A stretch of DNA of 33,124 bases from Deltaproteobacteria bacterium (GCA_007693585.1 REDH01000142.1:1-33124); one strand, 5' to 3'. Shown: positions 8,049 to 16,950, numbered from the stretch's first letter. Notes: a model not told the origin generated them from the sequence alone. Translations and numbers: made by a program.

Positions 8049-8921
8049 TCACCAGTTGCGGACCAGCACCTCGCCGACCGAACCGCGACGCGATGACTTG
8101 CAGCTGATCGAACGGCCCGCGCGGATCCCGATGATCCGCCAGCCCGCATAGAGCTCCCGAACCGCAGGAACGTCGCTGTTGCTCAGCATCACCCGACACC
8201 CCCGCCGGTCCAGCTCCGCATACACCCGCGCCAGCCGGTGCTGCAGATCCATCCCGAACCCCGACGCGTGATACCCCGTGAACGCGCTCGTCGCGCTCAA
8301 CGGCACGTACGGCGGATCAAAGTACACCAGATCCCCCGCCTCCGCCCGATCCACGACCGACTCGAAACCGCTCACCCGGATCTCCACCCCCTGAAGCACC
8401 CGCGACACCGCGCGAAGATGACCCACATCGAAGATCCGCGGATCCCGATAGGACCCGATCGGCACGTTGAATTCCCCCCGGCCATTCTCCCGGTACAACC
8501 CGTTGAAACACGTCTTGTTGAGATAGATCATCAGCGCCGCACGCTCCACCGGCGACACCCCGCGCCCCGCGTTGAACCGCTGGCGCGCCCGATAGAAGTA
8601 CGTCCGGCCATGCCGCTCCCGATGCCCCGCCAGCCGCTCCAGCACCTCCGGCAGCGAATCCCGCACCGCCCGCCACGTGTCCACCAGACGACCGTTCACG
8701 TCGCTCAGCGCCGCCTCCTCCGGCCGAAGCCGGAAGAACACCGCACCACCCCCCAGAAACGGCTCGTGGTACCGCTCGAACTCCTCCGGCCACCACGGCT
8801 CGTACTGCTCCAGCAACCGCGACTTGCCCCCCGCCCACTTCAGAAACGGCGACGGCTGAACACCGCTCACCCCATCCGGACCCACCGACTCCACCACGCT
8901 CTCCTTCGTCTCGATCTCCAC
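8049..8921 (-). CDS. dam: DNA adenine methylase, Dam family (predicted GATC)
   Basis: Transfers a methyl group from S-adenosylmethionine to N6 of adenine, in GATC for this family. It has 290 residues, near the usual 270-280. The AdoMet-binding motif is FLKWAGGKSRLL (26-37), with FLGGGAVFF (55-63) next; the catalytic motif is DPPY (202-205). NKTCFNGLYREN is also typical of Dam. The order places it in the alpha class. The start is GTG (8919-8921), supported by GAGGAG six bases upstream. No restriction endonuclease is nearby, so it is an orphan methylase, perhaps for repair or gene regulation. The coding strand favours G-ending codons, and an unusually AT-rich patch lies upstream. GATC specificity is from family, not shown here. 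Confidence 0.92.
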   Translation of the reverse strand: MEIETKESVVESVGPDGVSGVQPSPFLKWAGGKSRLLEQYEPWWPEEFERYHEPFLGGGAVFFRLRPEEAALSDVNGRLVDTWRAVRDSLPEVLERLAGHRERHGRTYFYRARQRFNAGRGVSPVERAALMIYLNKTCFNGLYRENGRGEFNVPIGSYRDPRIFDVGHLRAVSRVLQGVEIRVSGFESVVDRAEAGDLVYFDPPYVPLSATSAFTGYHASGFGMDLQHRLARVYAELDRRGCRVMLSNSDVPAVRELYAGWRIIGIRAGRSISCKSSRRGSVGEVLVRNW

Positions 8922-9289
8922 GGCTCGCTCCTCTTTCGGGGAATGGACAACCCGGAGCGAAGCCTACGGGGAGATGGATCGCGCATCAAAAAAACAGCAA
9001 TCTTTTCATTTACTTATGAACTACTTTCGGGCCGAATTCGCCAAGTATCCGCCCCCCGGATCCCCAACGCAAATTTCCCGCCGCACCTCACCGCGGATCG
9101 CCGCACCCCACCGCCCGCCTTGACCCCACCCGCGCAGCACGCCACACACGGACGCCAGGAGCGTCCTCCCCCGCCGCACGCACCGCCAGGCGCGACACCG
9201 GCATCCCCCCTGTCCTATCCCCCGCGCACGAGCCCTCGTCCGCAGGTCCGGCGCCTCCCGCGCCTCAGCACCCCACCCCGCACACCGCC
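8922..9289. other. Intergenic region between divergent dam and ruvX
   Basis: This 368-base gap has no credible gene. Bases 8985-9045 are strikingly AT-rich for this chromosome, with a run of seven A (8989-8995) and several short T/A tracts, and probably hold the dam promoter. On the minus strand TTGGCG (9044-9039) could be a -35, but I cannot fix a -10. Bases 9060-9289 are C-rich with no clear hairpin or promoter. Confidence 0.5.
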
Positions 9290-9730
9290 ATGCGCGCCCT
9301 CGCCCTCGACATCGGCTCAGTCCGCCTCGGGCTCGCCATCAGCGACGCCGACGGCCGCATGGCCTTCCCCCTCGAAACCCTCCCCGCCCGCCCCGCCGAC
9401 CGGGCCGCCCGCGAGGTCGCACGCATCGTCCGGGAACGCGAGGTGGAGCACGTCGTCGTCGGCCTCCCCCTCGATCTCTCCGGCCGCGAAGGCGCCGCCG
9501 TCCGCCGCACCCGACGCTTCGTCGACACCCTCCGCGCCCACCTCGGCGACATCCCCGTCTCCGAATGGGACGAGCGCCTCTCCAGCGCCGCCGCCGAGCG
9601 CGCCCTCCTCGACCTCGACGTCCGCCGCCAGCGTCGCCGCGAGGTCGTCGACCAGGTCGCCGCCACCCTCTTCCTGCAGGCGTTCCTCGACGCCCGGGGC
9701 CCCGCCTCCCCTCCGCCGGAACGCCCGTGA
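9290..9730 (+). CDS. ruvX: Putative pre-16S rRNA nuclease / RuvX (YqgF)
   Basis: RNase H-fold nuclease implicated in processing the 5' end of 16S rRNA; the older proposal is Holliday junction resolution. It has 146 residues, the usual size. Motifs: ALDIGSVRLGLAISD at the N-terminus with Asp7, VVVGLPLDLSG (about 56-64), SEWDERLSS with Glu95, and VVDQVAATLFLQ with Asp121, which together give the acidic active site. The ATG has no strong ribosome binding site upstream, but the motif starts at residue 4. Its stop overlaps the GTG start of mltG (GTGA), so the two are translationally coupled; neighbouring yqgF and mltG are found in many bacteria. Confidence 0.93.
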   Translation: MRALALDIGSVRLGLAISDADGRMAFPLETLPARPADRAAREVARIVREREVEHVVVGLPLDLSGREGAAVRRTRRFVDTLRAHLGDIPVSEWDERLSSAAAERALLDLDVRRQRRREVVDQVAATLFLQAFLDARGPASPPPERP

Positions 9731-10770
9731 AGAGCCTGCTGCGCATCCTCCTCCTTCTCCTCGTCTTCGCCGCAGGGGCCGCGGCAGCCCTCCTCGCCAC
9801 CGCCTGGAACGACTTCCCCGCCCGGACCATCACCACCCTCGACGAACGCGCCACCATCGAAGTCCCCCGCGGCGCCTCCGCCCGGAGCGTCATCCACCGC
9901 CTCCAGGACGACGGGCGCATCGTCCGCACCCCCCTGTGGCACCTCTGGCTGCGCACCACCGACCTCGGCGCATGCCTGCAGGCCGGACCGCACGACCTCG
10001 TGCCGGGCATGCGCGTCGCCGACCTCGAACGCACCCTCTGCACCCCCACGCGCATCCCCGGGCAGCGTGTCACCATCCCCGAGGGCATGAACGTCTGGCA
10101 GGTCGCCCGGCGCCTCGATGAGGCGGGCTTCGGCGACTTCGACGAGTTCGCCTCCCTCGCCTTCGACCCCGACTTCCTCGCCGAGCTCGGTGTCGACGCC
10201 GAGAGCCTCGATGGACGCCTCTTCCCGGACACCTACGAGTTCGAACCCGACACCACCGCACGGGATGTCCTGCGGCGCATGCACCGTCGCTTCCTCGACG
10301 TCTGGAACCGGCTCCTCGTCGACGAGCACGACGCCTTCGACCGCATCCGGCGCGACTGGGGCCTCGAACCCGCGGAGCTCCTCGTCCTCGCCAGCCTCGT
10401 CGAGACCGAAGCCGCCGTCGCCGAGGAGCGCGCCGTCATCGCCCGTGTGTTCTACAACCGCCTGCGCCGCGGCATGCGACTGCAGACCGATCCCACCTGC
10501 GTCTACGGACCCGACCGCTGGCACGAGCGCCCGTCCCCGGGCCGCTGCCGCGACCGCGACAGCCGCTTCTCCACCTACGTCATCCCCGCCCTCCCGCCCA
10601 CCCCCATCGCCGGCGTCGGCCGTGACACCCTCCTCGCCACGCTCCACCCGTCCGACGACGCCGACCTCCTCTTCTTCGTCGCCATGCGCGACGGCACCGG
10701 ACGCCACGCCTTCTCCCGAACCCTGGCCGAGCACAACCGGAACATCGACCGGTACCTCCGCCGGCGCTGA
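9727..10770 (+). CDS. mltG: Endolytic murein transglycosylase MltG
   Basis: Inner-membrane enzyme that cleaves nascent peptidoglycan glycan strands, proposed to set strand length. It has 347 residues. Residues 4-24 form the N-terminal membrane anchor; a LysM-like region lies about 113-135 (VTIPEGMNVWQVARRL); the YceG catalytic domain spans about 160-347. The catalytic Glu is E226 in LASLVETEA, followed by VFYNRLRRGMRLQTDPTCVYG and near the end ALPPTPIAGVG. The GTG start (9727-9729) is chosen because it overlaps the ruvX stop by four bases and sits right before the anchor; the open frame continues upstream inside ruvX but has no family similarity. A short insertion with two Cys follows VYG. 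Confidence 0.93.
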   Translation: MKSLLRILLLLLVFAAGAAAALLATAWNDFPARTITTLDERATIEVPRGASARSVIHRLQDDGRIVRTPLWHLWLRTTDLGACLQAGPHDLVPGMRVADLERTLCTPTRIPGQRVTIPEGMNVWQVARRLDEAGFGDFDEFASLAFDPDFLAELGVDAESLDGRLFPDTYEFEPDTTARDVLRRMHRRFLDVWNRLLVDEHDAFDRIRRDWGLEPAELLVLASLVETEAAVAEERAVIARVFYNRLRRGMRLQTDPTCVYGPDRWHERPSPGRCRDRDSRFSTYVIPALPPTPIAGVGRDTLLATLHPSDDADLLFFVAMRDGTGRHAFSRTLAEHNRNIDRYLRRR

Positions 10771-10964
10771 GCCCCCTCCCCACCCCCAGGGTAATCGCAA
10801 GACGATTCTCAGGTTGCGACCCTTGCGAGCAGTTCCTCCCGATGGTCGGGCCTGTCGTCACAAAGTCGCCGTCTCCGCGGAAAAGCGTCGACCACGGACC
10901 GATCCGCTGGTCAACGGTCAGAACCACTCGAGTTCCTGCGATCGCCCTGCCCCGCCCCCCGACG

Positions 10965-10992
10965 TTGACTCGCGATCCCGCGACGCTATGCT
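10965..10992 (+). promoter_or_regulatory. Predicted sigma-70 promoter
   Basis: TTGACT (10965-10970) and TATGCT (10987-10992) are separated by 16 bases. Transcription would start near base 11000, about 40 bases before the ATG of the small lipoprotein gene at 11042. This is the best-matching promoter in the window. Confidence 0.7.
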
Positions 10993-11041
10993 TCGCTCAG
11001 CCCGGCACCGCCCGGGACGCTCCCGCTCCCCGAGCCCGCCC

Positions 11042-11458
11042 ATGGCCGTCCTCCTCCGCCTCTCCCTCGCCCTCTGCCTCGCGGGCCTCCTGCTCACCGG
11101 GCCCACCGCATGCGGCTCCCGGCAGAAGCCCGAGCAGCGCTTCGAGGAGCAGATGCTCGCCTTCCACAACCACATGCGCTGGGCACGCTACGACGACGCC
11201 GCCGAGTTCGTCGCCGAGCACATGCGCTGGGAATTTCTCGGCGAACACGAGGCCATGGGCAGCGATTTCGAGGTGACCGAGTACGAGATCCGGCGGGTCG
11301 ACCGCACGGAAGACGCCGGACCCGTCACCGTCACCGTCTGGGTCCAGCAGTTTCGCCTCCCCAGCACCCGAGTCGAGGAGCGGGTCTACCGCGAGCGCTG
11401 GGAGTACAACGACGCGCGCGGGGTCTGGGAGCTCACCGAACGCACCCTGCGGGACTGA
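11042..11458 (+). CDS. Small exported protein, probable lipoprotein
   Basis: Protein of 138 residues without a recognised family. A hydrophobic N-terminal segment (about 3-22) ends in TGPTACGS, so Cys24 could be lipidated, although Pro at -3 is unusual for a lipobox; cleavage as a normal secreted protein is possible. The mature part (MLAFHNHMRWARYDDAAEFV, VTVTVWVQQFRLPS, YRERWEYNDARGVWELTER) suggests a small alpha-plus-beta fold like NTF2-type domains: N-terminal helices, then strands ending in a tryptophan-containing strand. The ATG at 11042 follows a good promoter by about 50 bases. It converges on prfA with a shared hairpin between the two stops. Confidence 0.75.
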   Translation: MAVLLRLSLALCLAGLLLTGPTACGSRQKPEQRFEEQMLAFHNHMRWARYDDAAEFVAEHMRWEFLGEHEAMGSDFEVTEYEIRRVDRTEDAGPVTVTVWVQQFRLPSTRVEERVYRERWEYNDARGVWELTERTLRD

Positions 11459-11465
11459 CCACCCG

Positions 11466-11492
11466 AGGCGAGCCGACCCTCAGCGCTCGCCT
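11466..11492 (+). terminator. Hairpin between convergent genes
   Basis: AGGCGAGC (11466-11473) and GCTCGCCT (11485-11492) form a perfect 8-base stem with an 11-base loop. It begins seven bases past the small lipoprotein stop and covers the last codons of prfA. No long T run follows, so termination efficiency is uncertain. Confidence 0.4.
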
Positions 11493-12553
11493 TCGATCTC
11501 CTGCAGCATCTCCGCCTGATGCGCCGCGTGCAGGGCGTCGACCACCTCGTCCAGTTCCCCGGCGACCACCCGGTCGAGCTTGTAGAGCGTGAGGTTGATC
11601 CGGTGGTCCGTCAGCCGGTTCTGCGGGAAATTGTACGTGCGAATTCGCTCGGACCGGTCCCCGCTACCCACCTGGGCCCGGCGATCGTCGGCGCGCGCGT
11701 CGTGCTGCCGTTGCCGCTCGAGATCGAACAGTCGCGCGCGCAGCATGCGCAGCGCCCGGTCCTTGTTCTTGTGCTGGCTCTTCTCGTCCTGGCACGTCAC
11801 CACGAGCCCGGACGGCAGGTGGGTGATGCGCACCGCGGAGTCCGTCCGGTTGACGTGCTGCCCGCCGGCCCCGGAGGCCCGGTAGGTGTCGATGCGGAGG
11901 TCGCCGGGATCGACCTGGACGTCCACCTCCTCGGCTTCCGGCAGGATCGCGACCGTGCATGCGGAGGTATGGATCCGTCCCTGGGCTTCCGTGGCAGGGA
12001 CGCGCTGGACACGGTGTACACCGGACTCCCACTTGAGGCTGGAGTAGACGCGATCGCCGGAGACGCGTGCGATGACCTCCTTGAAGCCGCCGACGGTGCC
12101 CGGGCTGGCGGAGAGCAGCTCGACGCGCCAGCCGCGCTGCGCCGCGAAGCGCTGGTACATGTCGAGGAGGTCTCCGGCGAAGAGGCTGGACTCGTCGCCG
12201 CCGGTGCCCGCGCGGATCTCGAGGAGAATGTCCTTGTCGTCGAGGGGATCTCGCGGGAGCATGAGCAGCTTCAGGGCCTGCTCGCGCTCGGGGAGCTCGT
12301 CCTGCAGCCGGTCGAGTTCCGTGCGGGCCATCTCGCGCACGTCGGGGTCGTCATCCCGCAGCAGGGCGCGGCACTCCTCGAGCTCCTGCTGGACGGCCTT
12401 CCAGCCGCGGAAGGCGTCGACGACCTCGCGCAGCGACACGACCTCGCGGTGGATGCGGGCGACCGCCTCGTGGTCGCTGGCGATCACCGGGTCGGCGAGC
12501 TGCGCCTCGAGCTCCACGAAGCGCTCTTCGACATCGGCGAGGCGTTCGAACAT
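11480..12553 (-). CDS. prfA: Peptide chain release factor 1
   Basis: Recognises UAA and UAG in the ribosomal A site and triggers release of the finished peptide. It has 357 residues, the normal length. The codon-recognition tripeptide is PAT (186-188) in VHRVQRVPATEAQGR, which marks RF1 rather than RF2, and the catalytic GGQ is at 230-232 in ASGAGGQHVN; the Gln is the usual methylation site. The ATG at 12551-12553 gives the standard N-terminus MFERLADVEE; upstream extension lacks similarity. No strong ribosome binding site is seen. It is the last gene after rho and rpmE on the minus strand. No prmC methylase gene follows, unlike in many bacteria. Confidence 0.97.
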   Translation of the reverse strand: MFERLADVEERFVELEAQLADPVIASDHEAVARIHREVVSLREVVDAFRGWKAVQQELEECRALLRDDDPDVREMARTELDRLQDELPEREQALKLLMLPRDPLDDKDILLEIRAGTGGDESSLFAGDLLDMYQRFAAQRGWRVELLSASPGTVGGFKEVIARVSGDRVYSSLKWESGVHRVQRVPATEAQGRIHTSACTVAILPEAEEVDVQVDPGDLRIDTYRASGAGGQHVNRTDSAVRITHLPSGLVVTCQDEKSQHKNKDRALRMLRARLFDLERQRQHDARADDRRAQVGSGDRSERIRTYNFPQNRLTDHRINLTLYKLDRVVAGELDEVVDALHAAHQAEMLQEIEGER

Positions 12554-12653
12554 CGGGCGCCGGGTGCAGGGGACGGGGAAGTGATCAAGACGACACGACG
12601 CCGCGCCCTGCCCGTGGGCGGGGAGCGGCAGAAGCACGCGCGCGCGGTCGGGG

Positions 12654-12890
12654 CTACTTCCGGCCGTACTTGCGGTTGAAGCGCTCGACGCGACCGGCCT
12701 GGTCGAGGATGCGCTGGGTGCCGGTCCAGAACGGGTGGGTCGCGGAGCTGATCGCGACGTCGATGACGTAGTGGGTCACGCCGTCGATGTCCCGGGTCTT
12801 GCCGCTCTTGACCGTGGACCGGGTGATGAACTCGTGGTCGCCGTCGACGAAGACGACGGGAAAGTACTCGGGGTGGATGTCAGGCTTCAT
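12654..12890 (-). CDS. rpmE2: Ribosomal protein L31, cysteine-free type B
   Basis: Component of the large ribosomal subunit. It has 78 residues, beginning [20 protein letters not shown] and ending with [21 protein letters not shown]. There is no Cys, so the zinc-binding CxxC motif of type A L31 is missing; the sequence matches the C-minus (type B, YkgM/RpmE2) form. The ATG at 12888-12890 is fixed by the conserved N-terminus; the longer open frame upstream is not conserved. It lies between rho and prfA, 100 bases before prfA. A promoter-like sequence at 13053-13082 suggests it can be transcribed apart from rho. Confidence 0.95.
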   Translation of the reverse strand: MKPDIHPEYFPVVFVDGDHEFITRSTVKSGKTRDIDGVTHYVIDVAISSATHPFWTGTQRILDQAGRVERFNRKYGRK

Positions 12891-13052
12891 GGCTCGGAGT
12901 CCGTCGTTGGGGTGGCCCGCGGTCCGTTGCGCCTCGGGCCCTTCGCGTATGGCAGGGCACCTCGGGCGCGGTGCCGCGGGCCGGGTGATCAGGGTCCCGG
13001 GGTTTCGGACGCGGGGGCGGCCGCGCGAGGCCGCCACGATCGCGGAGGCGGG

Positions 13053-13082
13053 AGACTAGGGCAGCCGGGAGGCCGAAGTCAA
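13053..13082 (-). promoter_or_regulatory. Predicted promoter for rpmE2-prfA
   Basis: On the minus strand TTGACT (13082-13077) and TAGTCT (13058-13053) are 18 bases apart. It lies about 165 bases upstream of the L31 start and just after the rho stop. The -35 is good, the -10 fair. The intervening leader is GC-rich; no Zur-like palindrome was noticed. Confidence 0.5.
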
Positions 13083-13119
13083 GCCCGAGGGGCGATCGCG
13101 GCGCCCGCGGGGCGGGCGA

Positions 13120-14448
13120 TCAGGAGTTCATGGAGTCCAGGAACTCCTGATTCGTCTTGGTCTTGGTCATCCACTCGTGGATGAAGGTCATGGCGTCCAC
13201 GGGGTTGAGCGGCGCGAGGAAGTGCTGCCGGAGGACGTAGAGTCGGGTGAGGACGTCGGCGGGGACGAGCAGCTCCTCGCGCCGGGTCCCGGACTTGTGG
13301 AGGTCGAGGGTGGGGAAGATGCGCTTCTCCATGAGCTTGCGGTCGAGGTGCAGCTCGGCGTTGCCGGTGCCCTTGAACTCCTCGAAGATGACCTCGTCCA
13401 TGCGGCTGCCGGTGTCGACGAGAGCGGTGGCGATGATGGTCAGCGAGCCGCCGCCCTCGATGTTCCGTGCGGCGCCGAAGAAGCGCTTGGGCTTGTGGAG
13501 CGCGTTGGAGTCCACGCCGCCGGAGAGGATCTTGCCCGAGGGCGGGACGACGGCGTTGTAGGCGCGGGCGAGGCGGGTGATCGAGTCGAGGAGGATGACC
13601 ACGTCACGGCCGTGCTCGACCATGCGCTTCGCCTTCTCGATGACCATCTCGGCGACGGCGATGTGCCGCTCGGCGGGCTCGTCGAAGGTCGAGGCCACGA
13701 CCTCGCCGACGACGTTGCGCTGCATGTCGGTGACCTCCTCGGGGCGCTCGTCGATGAGGAGCACCATGAGCTGGCTGTCGGGGTGGTTGTGGCTGACGGC
13801 GTTGGCGATGCTCTGCATGAGCACGGTCTTGCCGGTGCGCGGGGGCGCGACGATGAGCGCGCGCTGGCCGCGGCCGATCGGGGTGAAGAGGTCGAGCACG
13901 CGGGTCGAGATGTCGGTGGGCTCGTGCTCGAGAACGATCTGCTGGTCCGGATACAGCGGGGTGAGGTTGTCGAAGAGCGGCTTGTCGAGGGCCGAGTCGG
14001 GGGACTGGCCGTTGATCTCCTCGACCTCGAGCAGGGCATAGAAACGTTCGGAGTCCTTGGGCGGACGCACCTTGCCCCGGACGGTGTCGCCCTTGCGGAG
14101 GTTGAACCGGCGGATCTGCGACGGCGACAGGTAGATGTCGTACGGGCAGGGGAGGTAGCTGTGTTCGGGGGCCCGGAGGAAGCCGAAGCCGTCCTCGTGC
14201 GGGTCGAACACGCCCTCGCCCTGCTGCGTCACGGTCTCGTGGTCCAGCGCCTTCGCGATGGCCAGCACCAGGTCCTGCCGTCGCAGGTTGAAGGTGTTCT
14301 CGATTTCGAGGTCCCGGGCCAGCGCACCCAGGGCCGCCGTGTCCAGGGCGCGGAGGGCGGCCATTGGGAAGAGATGCTGCTTCGTGCGGCCGACCTTCTC
14401 GAGGAGGCCGGCCTCGATGCCGATGCGGATACGGTTCTTGATGTCCAT
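13120..14448 (-). CDS. rho: Transcription termination factor Rho
   Basis: Hexameric RNA-dependent ATPase that ends transcription. It has 442 residues, slightly longer than the 419 of E. coli. The N-terminal helical domain (about 1-70) is followed by a cold-shock-like RNA-binding domain (about 75-150) with DGFGFLR (86-92), then the ATPase domain: P-loop APPRTGKT (201-208), Walker [18 protein letters not shown]-loop [21 protein letters not shown] region and R-loop. The ATG at 14446-14448 has AGGA six bases upstream; the open frame runs far upstream, antisense to the RNase gene, but is not conserved. No large basic insertion is present. Rho often regulates itself through its leader; the 399-base gap upstream could hold such a leader. 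Confidence 0.97.
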   Translation of the reverse strand: MDIKNRIRIGIEAGLLEKVGRTKQHLFPMAALRALDTAALGALARDLEIENTFNLRRQDLVLAIAKALDHETVTQQGEGVFDPHEDGFGFLRAPEHSYLPCPYDIYLSPSQIRRFNLRKGDTVRGKVRPPKDSERFYALLEVEEINGQSPDSALDKPLFDNLTPLYPDQQIVLEHEPTDISTRVLDLFTPIGRGQRALIVAPPRTGKTVLMQSIANAVSHNHPDSQLMVLLIDERPEEVTDMQRNVVGEVVASTFDEPAERHIAVAEMVIEKAKRMVEHGRDVVILLDSITRLARAYNAVVPPSGKILSGGVDSNALHKPKRFFGAARNIEGGGSLTIIATALVDTGSRMDEVIFEEFKGTGNAELHLDRKLMEKRIFPTLDLHKSGTRREELLVPADVLTRLYVLRQHFLAPLNPVDAMTFIHEWMTKTKTNQEFLDSMNS

Positions 14449-14847
14449 GCGGGTTCCTGGGGAAGGAGGAGGAGGGAGGAGAACGGACAGGTCGTGGCGA
14501 ACCCCTTGCGGGAGGACCGCAGGCTGGACGGACGGGGCGTGGCCGACGACGACGCGAACGTGACCACGGTCGCCGATGCATGCAAGACAATTGCGCCGGA
14601 ACGACTGCGGACCCACGTTGTCGTTGTTCCGGGCCACTGTCTCTGGTAGGCCCACCGCAGGAAGCGTGCCTGCGCGCGACCGAAGGATTTTCCCAGTGAC
14701 GGCACCCCCACCCCCCGCACATCGATGCGGCGGAGCGGGCCTGCCCCTTTCATCCCCACAGGCGACCGCGGCTTTCCGCACGCTCCCGTCCCTCCGGGCG
14801 GTCGAGCGGCTCCACCGTGGTCCGCCCAACGCCAGGATCCTCCCGCC
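14449..14847. other. Intergenic region between divergent rho and RNase E/G genes
   Basis: No gene is credible in these 399 bases. A bulged inverted repeat lies at 14596-14632 (CCGGAACGAC with GTCGTTGTTCCGG), and could be a hairpin in the rho leader or an operator. On the plus strand TTGTTC (14624-14629) and TAGGCC (14647-14652), 17 bases apart, are a weak candidate promoter for the RNase gene. A TGCATGCA palindrome is at about 14576-14583. Confidence 0.4.
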
Positions 14848-16410
14848 ATGCCCGACGTCCTCGTCATCAACTGCACCCCGCAGGAGGCGCGCGTCGCGCT
14901 CCTCGAGGACGGGGTCATCAGCGACTACTACCAGGAGCGGCGCGCCAGCCGTGGGGTCGTGGGCAACATCTACCTCGGACGCGTCACCAGCGTCCTGCCG
15001 GGCATGCAGGCCGCCTTCGTCGACATCGGCCTCGAGAAGGCCGCCTTCCTCTACGTCAGCGACGTCTACGACGAACACGAGAAGGCCACCTTCGACGAGG
15101 ACGACGACGAGGACGACGATGGCGGCGACGCATCCTCCCGCGGACGCGGCGGACGAGGACGACGACGACGCAACGGCCCCCCCATCGAGGAACAGCTCCG
15201 CAAGGGCCAGGAGGTCCTCGTGCAGGTCGCCAAGGACCCCATCGGAACCAAGGGCGCCCGCGTCACCTCCCACATCAGCATCGCCGGGCGGCACCTCGTG
15301 TTCATGCCCACCGTCGACCACCTCGGCATCTCCCGGCAGATCTCCAGCGACCGGGAACGAAAGCGTCTGCGCCGCATCTGCGAGGAACTCCGCCCCTCCG
15401 GCAGCGGCTTCATCGTGCGGACCGCCGCCTCCGGCGTGAAGGCGCGACACCTGCGCAACGACATGAAGCTCCTCATCGGCCTGTGGAACGACATCCTCGA
15501 CGCCCGGAAGAAGCGACGCAAGGCACCCGCCCTCCTCCACGAGGACCTCGACCTCATCCTCCGCGCCACCCGGGACCTCGCCACCGCCGACCTCTCCCGG
15601 CTCGTCGTCGACTCCCGCGCCGAGTACGATCGCATCCAGGACTTCATCGGCCGCTTCATGCCCCGACTCGCCGGAAAGGTCGAACTCTACGTCGGAAAGG
15701 ACCCCATCTTCGACGCCTTCGGCATCGAGGACGAGCTCCACCGCGCCCTCGACCGCAAGGTCAACCTCCCCAGCGGAGGCCACCTCGTCATCGACCGCGC
15801 AGAAGCCCTCACCGCCATCGACATCAACACCGGAAAGTTCGTCGGCTCCGCAAGCCTCGAGGAGACCATCCTCCAGACCAACATCGAGGCCGCACAGGAA
15901 GTCGCCTACCAGTTGCGGCTGCGAAACATCGGCGGACTCATCGTCGTCGACTTCATCGACATGGACGAGTCCGCATCCCGAAAGAAGGTCATGGCCGCCC
16001 TCGAGGAGGCCCTCCAGGGGGACCGCGGACGCGTCAAGTACTCCCGCCTCTCCGAATTCGGGCTCGTCGAGATGACCCGAAAGCGCACCCGCGAGAGCCT
16101 CGAACAGATGCTCCTCGAGCCCTGCCCCACCTGCGGCGGCTCCGGACTCGTCAAGAGCGCCGAGACCGTCGCGCACGAACTCCTCCGGCACCTCCGACGC
16201 GAACTCGCAGGCATGAAGGACCCCGAAGTCCGCGTCATCGCCTCTCCCGCCGTCATCCAGAAGCTCCGCGACTACAAGAAGGACAGCCTGCGCGACATCG
16301 AGATGCGCGCCAACCGGCGCATCCACCTCACCCCGCAGAACGACCTCGCCGTCGACCGCTTCGTCCTCACCGGCGCATCCCGCAGAAAGCCGCGCACCGA
16401 GTCCGCCTGA
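14848..16410 (+). CDS. rng: Ribonuclease E/G family endoribonuclease
   Basis: Cuts single-stranded RNA in mRNA decay and rRNA processing; 520 residues. An S1 RNA-binding domain (about 35-150) is interrupted by a low-complexity insertion (about 80-110), first acidic (DEDDDEDDD) then Gly/Arg-rich. The catalytic Asp pair is D325 in TAIDINTG and D368 in IVVDFIDMD, 43 residues apart as in E. coli RNase E (303/346). The zinc-link CPTC (426-429) also keeps the RNase E spacing. There is no long C-terminal degradosome scaffold, so it is closer to RNase G in length. ATG 14848 has AGGA ten bases upstream and gives the family N-terminus. It diverges from rho. Confidence 0.95.
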   Translation: MPDVLVINCTPQEARVALLEDGVISDYYQERRASRGVVGNIYLGRVTSVLPGMQAAFVDIGLEKAAFLYVSDVYDEHEKATFDEDDDEDDDGGDASSRGRGGRGRRRRNGPPIEEQLRKGQEVLVQVAKDPIGTKGARVTSHISIAGRHLVFMPTVDHLGISRQISSDRERKRLRRICEELRPSGSGFIVRTAASGVKARHLRNDMKLLIGLWNDILDARKKRRKAPALLHEDLDLILRATRDLATADLSRLVVDSRAEYDRIQDFIGRFMPRLAGKVELYVGKDPIFDAFGIEDELHRALDRKVNLPSGGHLVIDRAEALTAIDINTGKFVGSASLEETILQTNIEAAQEVAYQLRLRNIGGLIVVDFIDMDESASRKKVMAALEEALQGDRGRVKYSRLSEFGLVEMTRKRTRESLEQMLLEPCPTCGGSGLVKSAETVAHELLRHLRRELAGMKDPEVRVIASPAVIQKLRDYKKDSLRDIEMRANRRIHLTPQNDLAVDRFVLTGASRRKPRTESA

Positions 16411-16515
16411 CCCGCATCCCATTCCCGGAGACCGCCCGGATCGAGCCGCCTCCCCGAATCGGCCCGCAGGGGCAACCCCCCGGCGCAACAACCACAAGTG
16501 TTGACACGCCACCAA

Positions 16516-16539
16516 TCCGGTGCTTGACCCGTCACCGGA
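16516..16539. promoter_or_regulatory. Inverted repeat in promoter region of PilZ gene
   Basis: TCCGGTG (16516-16522) and CACCGGA (16533-16539) are perfect 7-base arms with a 10-base centre. The centre holds TTGACC (16524-16529), and another TTGACA lies at 16501-16506, both like -35 elements. It lies about 75 bases upstream of the PilZ ATG and 105 bases after the RNase stop. It may be an operator over a promoter; a terminator hairpin for the RNase gene is the alternative, but no T run follows. Confidence 0.45.
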
Positions 16540-16614
16540 ACGGCACCAACATCCCCTCGCGAGAGAACCACGCAGGCGCGCAAAACGCGGCCGCTCGACA
16601 GCCGGAAGCAGTGC

Positions 16615-16950
16615 ATGAGTGACCAGAGAGCCTCCAATCGGGTGACCGTCAACGACGAATACGCCCGCATCGACGACTTCCTCTCCGAATACGTCACCAA
16701 CGTCAGCAGAACGGGTGTCTTCATCCGCTCGAAAACCCTGCTCCCCATCGGCACCCAGGTCCAGCTTCGCTTCTCCGTCCTCCTCGATGACTTCGAAACC
16801 ATCGAGGGCGAGGGACGGGTCGTCCGCCTCGTCGACACCGAACACGAGCGCGGCATGGGCGTCGAGTTCATCCGGCTCACCGACGCCTCGCAGCGCATTC
16901 TCGACCGCCTCGAAGGCCACGAGCCCGAGCCAGGCGAGGAGAGCGCCTGA
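16615..16950 (+). CDS. PilZ-domain protein (cyclic-di-GMP receptor candidate)
   Basis: A 111-residue protein that is almost entirely one PilZ domain, the small beta-barrel that binds cyclic di-GMP. The N-terminal RxxxR motif is visible as RASNR (5-9), and the second motif NVSRTG fits [D/N]xSxxG, here leading into [20 protein letters not shown]. The form resembles the single-domain PilZ paralogues abundant in myxobacteria. The C-terminus (about 90-111) is charged. The ATG at 16615 is preceded by GGAAGCA, a modest ribosome binding site. Partners are unknown; it converges with the lipoprotein/Rieske operon. Ligand binding is predicted from motif only. Confidence 0.9.
   Translation: MSDQRASNRVTVNDEYARIDDFLSEYVTNVSRTGVFIRSKTLLPIGTQVQLRFSVLLDDFETIEGEGRVVRLVDTEHERGMGVEFIRLTDASQRILDRLEGHEPEPGEESA

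Noticed and set aside
8049-8921. Dam-like gene as half of a restriction-modification system
   Set aside because: Neighbours on both sides are a lipoprotein and ruvX; no endonuclease-like gene is in reach.
15100-15180. GAC/GAG and CGC/GGA-rich stretch as a possible repeat or CRISPR-like array
   Set aside because: It is a low-complexity coding insertion in frame with the RNase gene; there are no regular repeat-spacer units.
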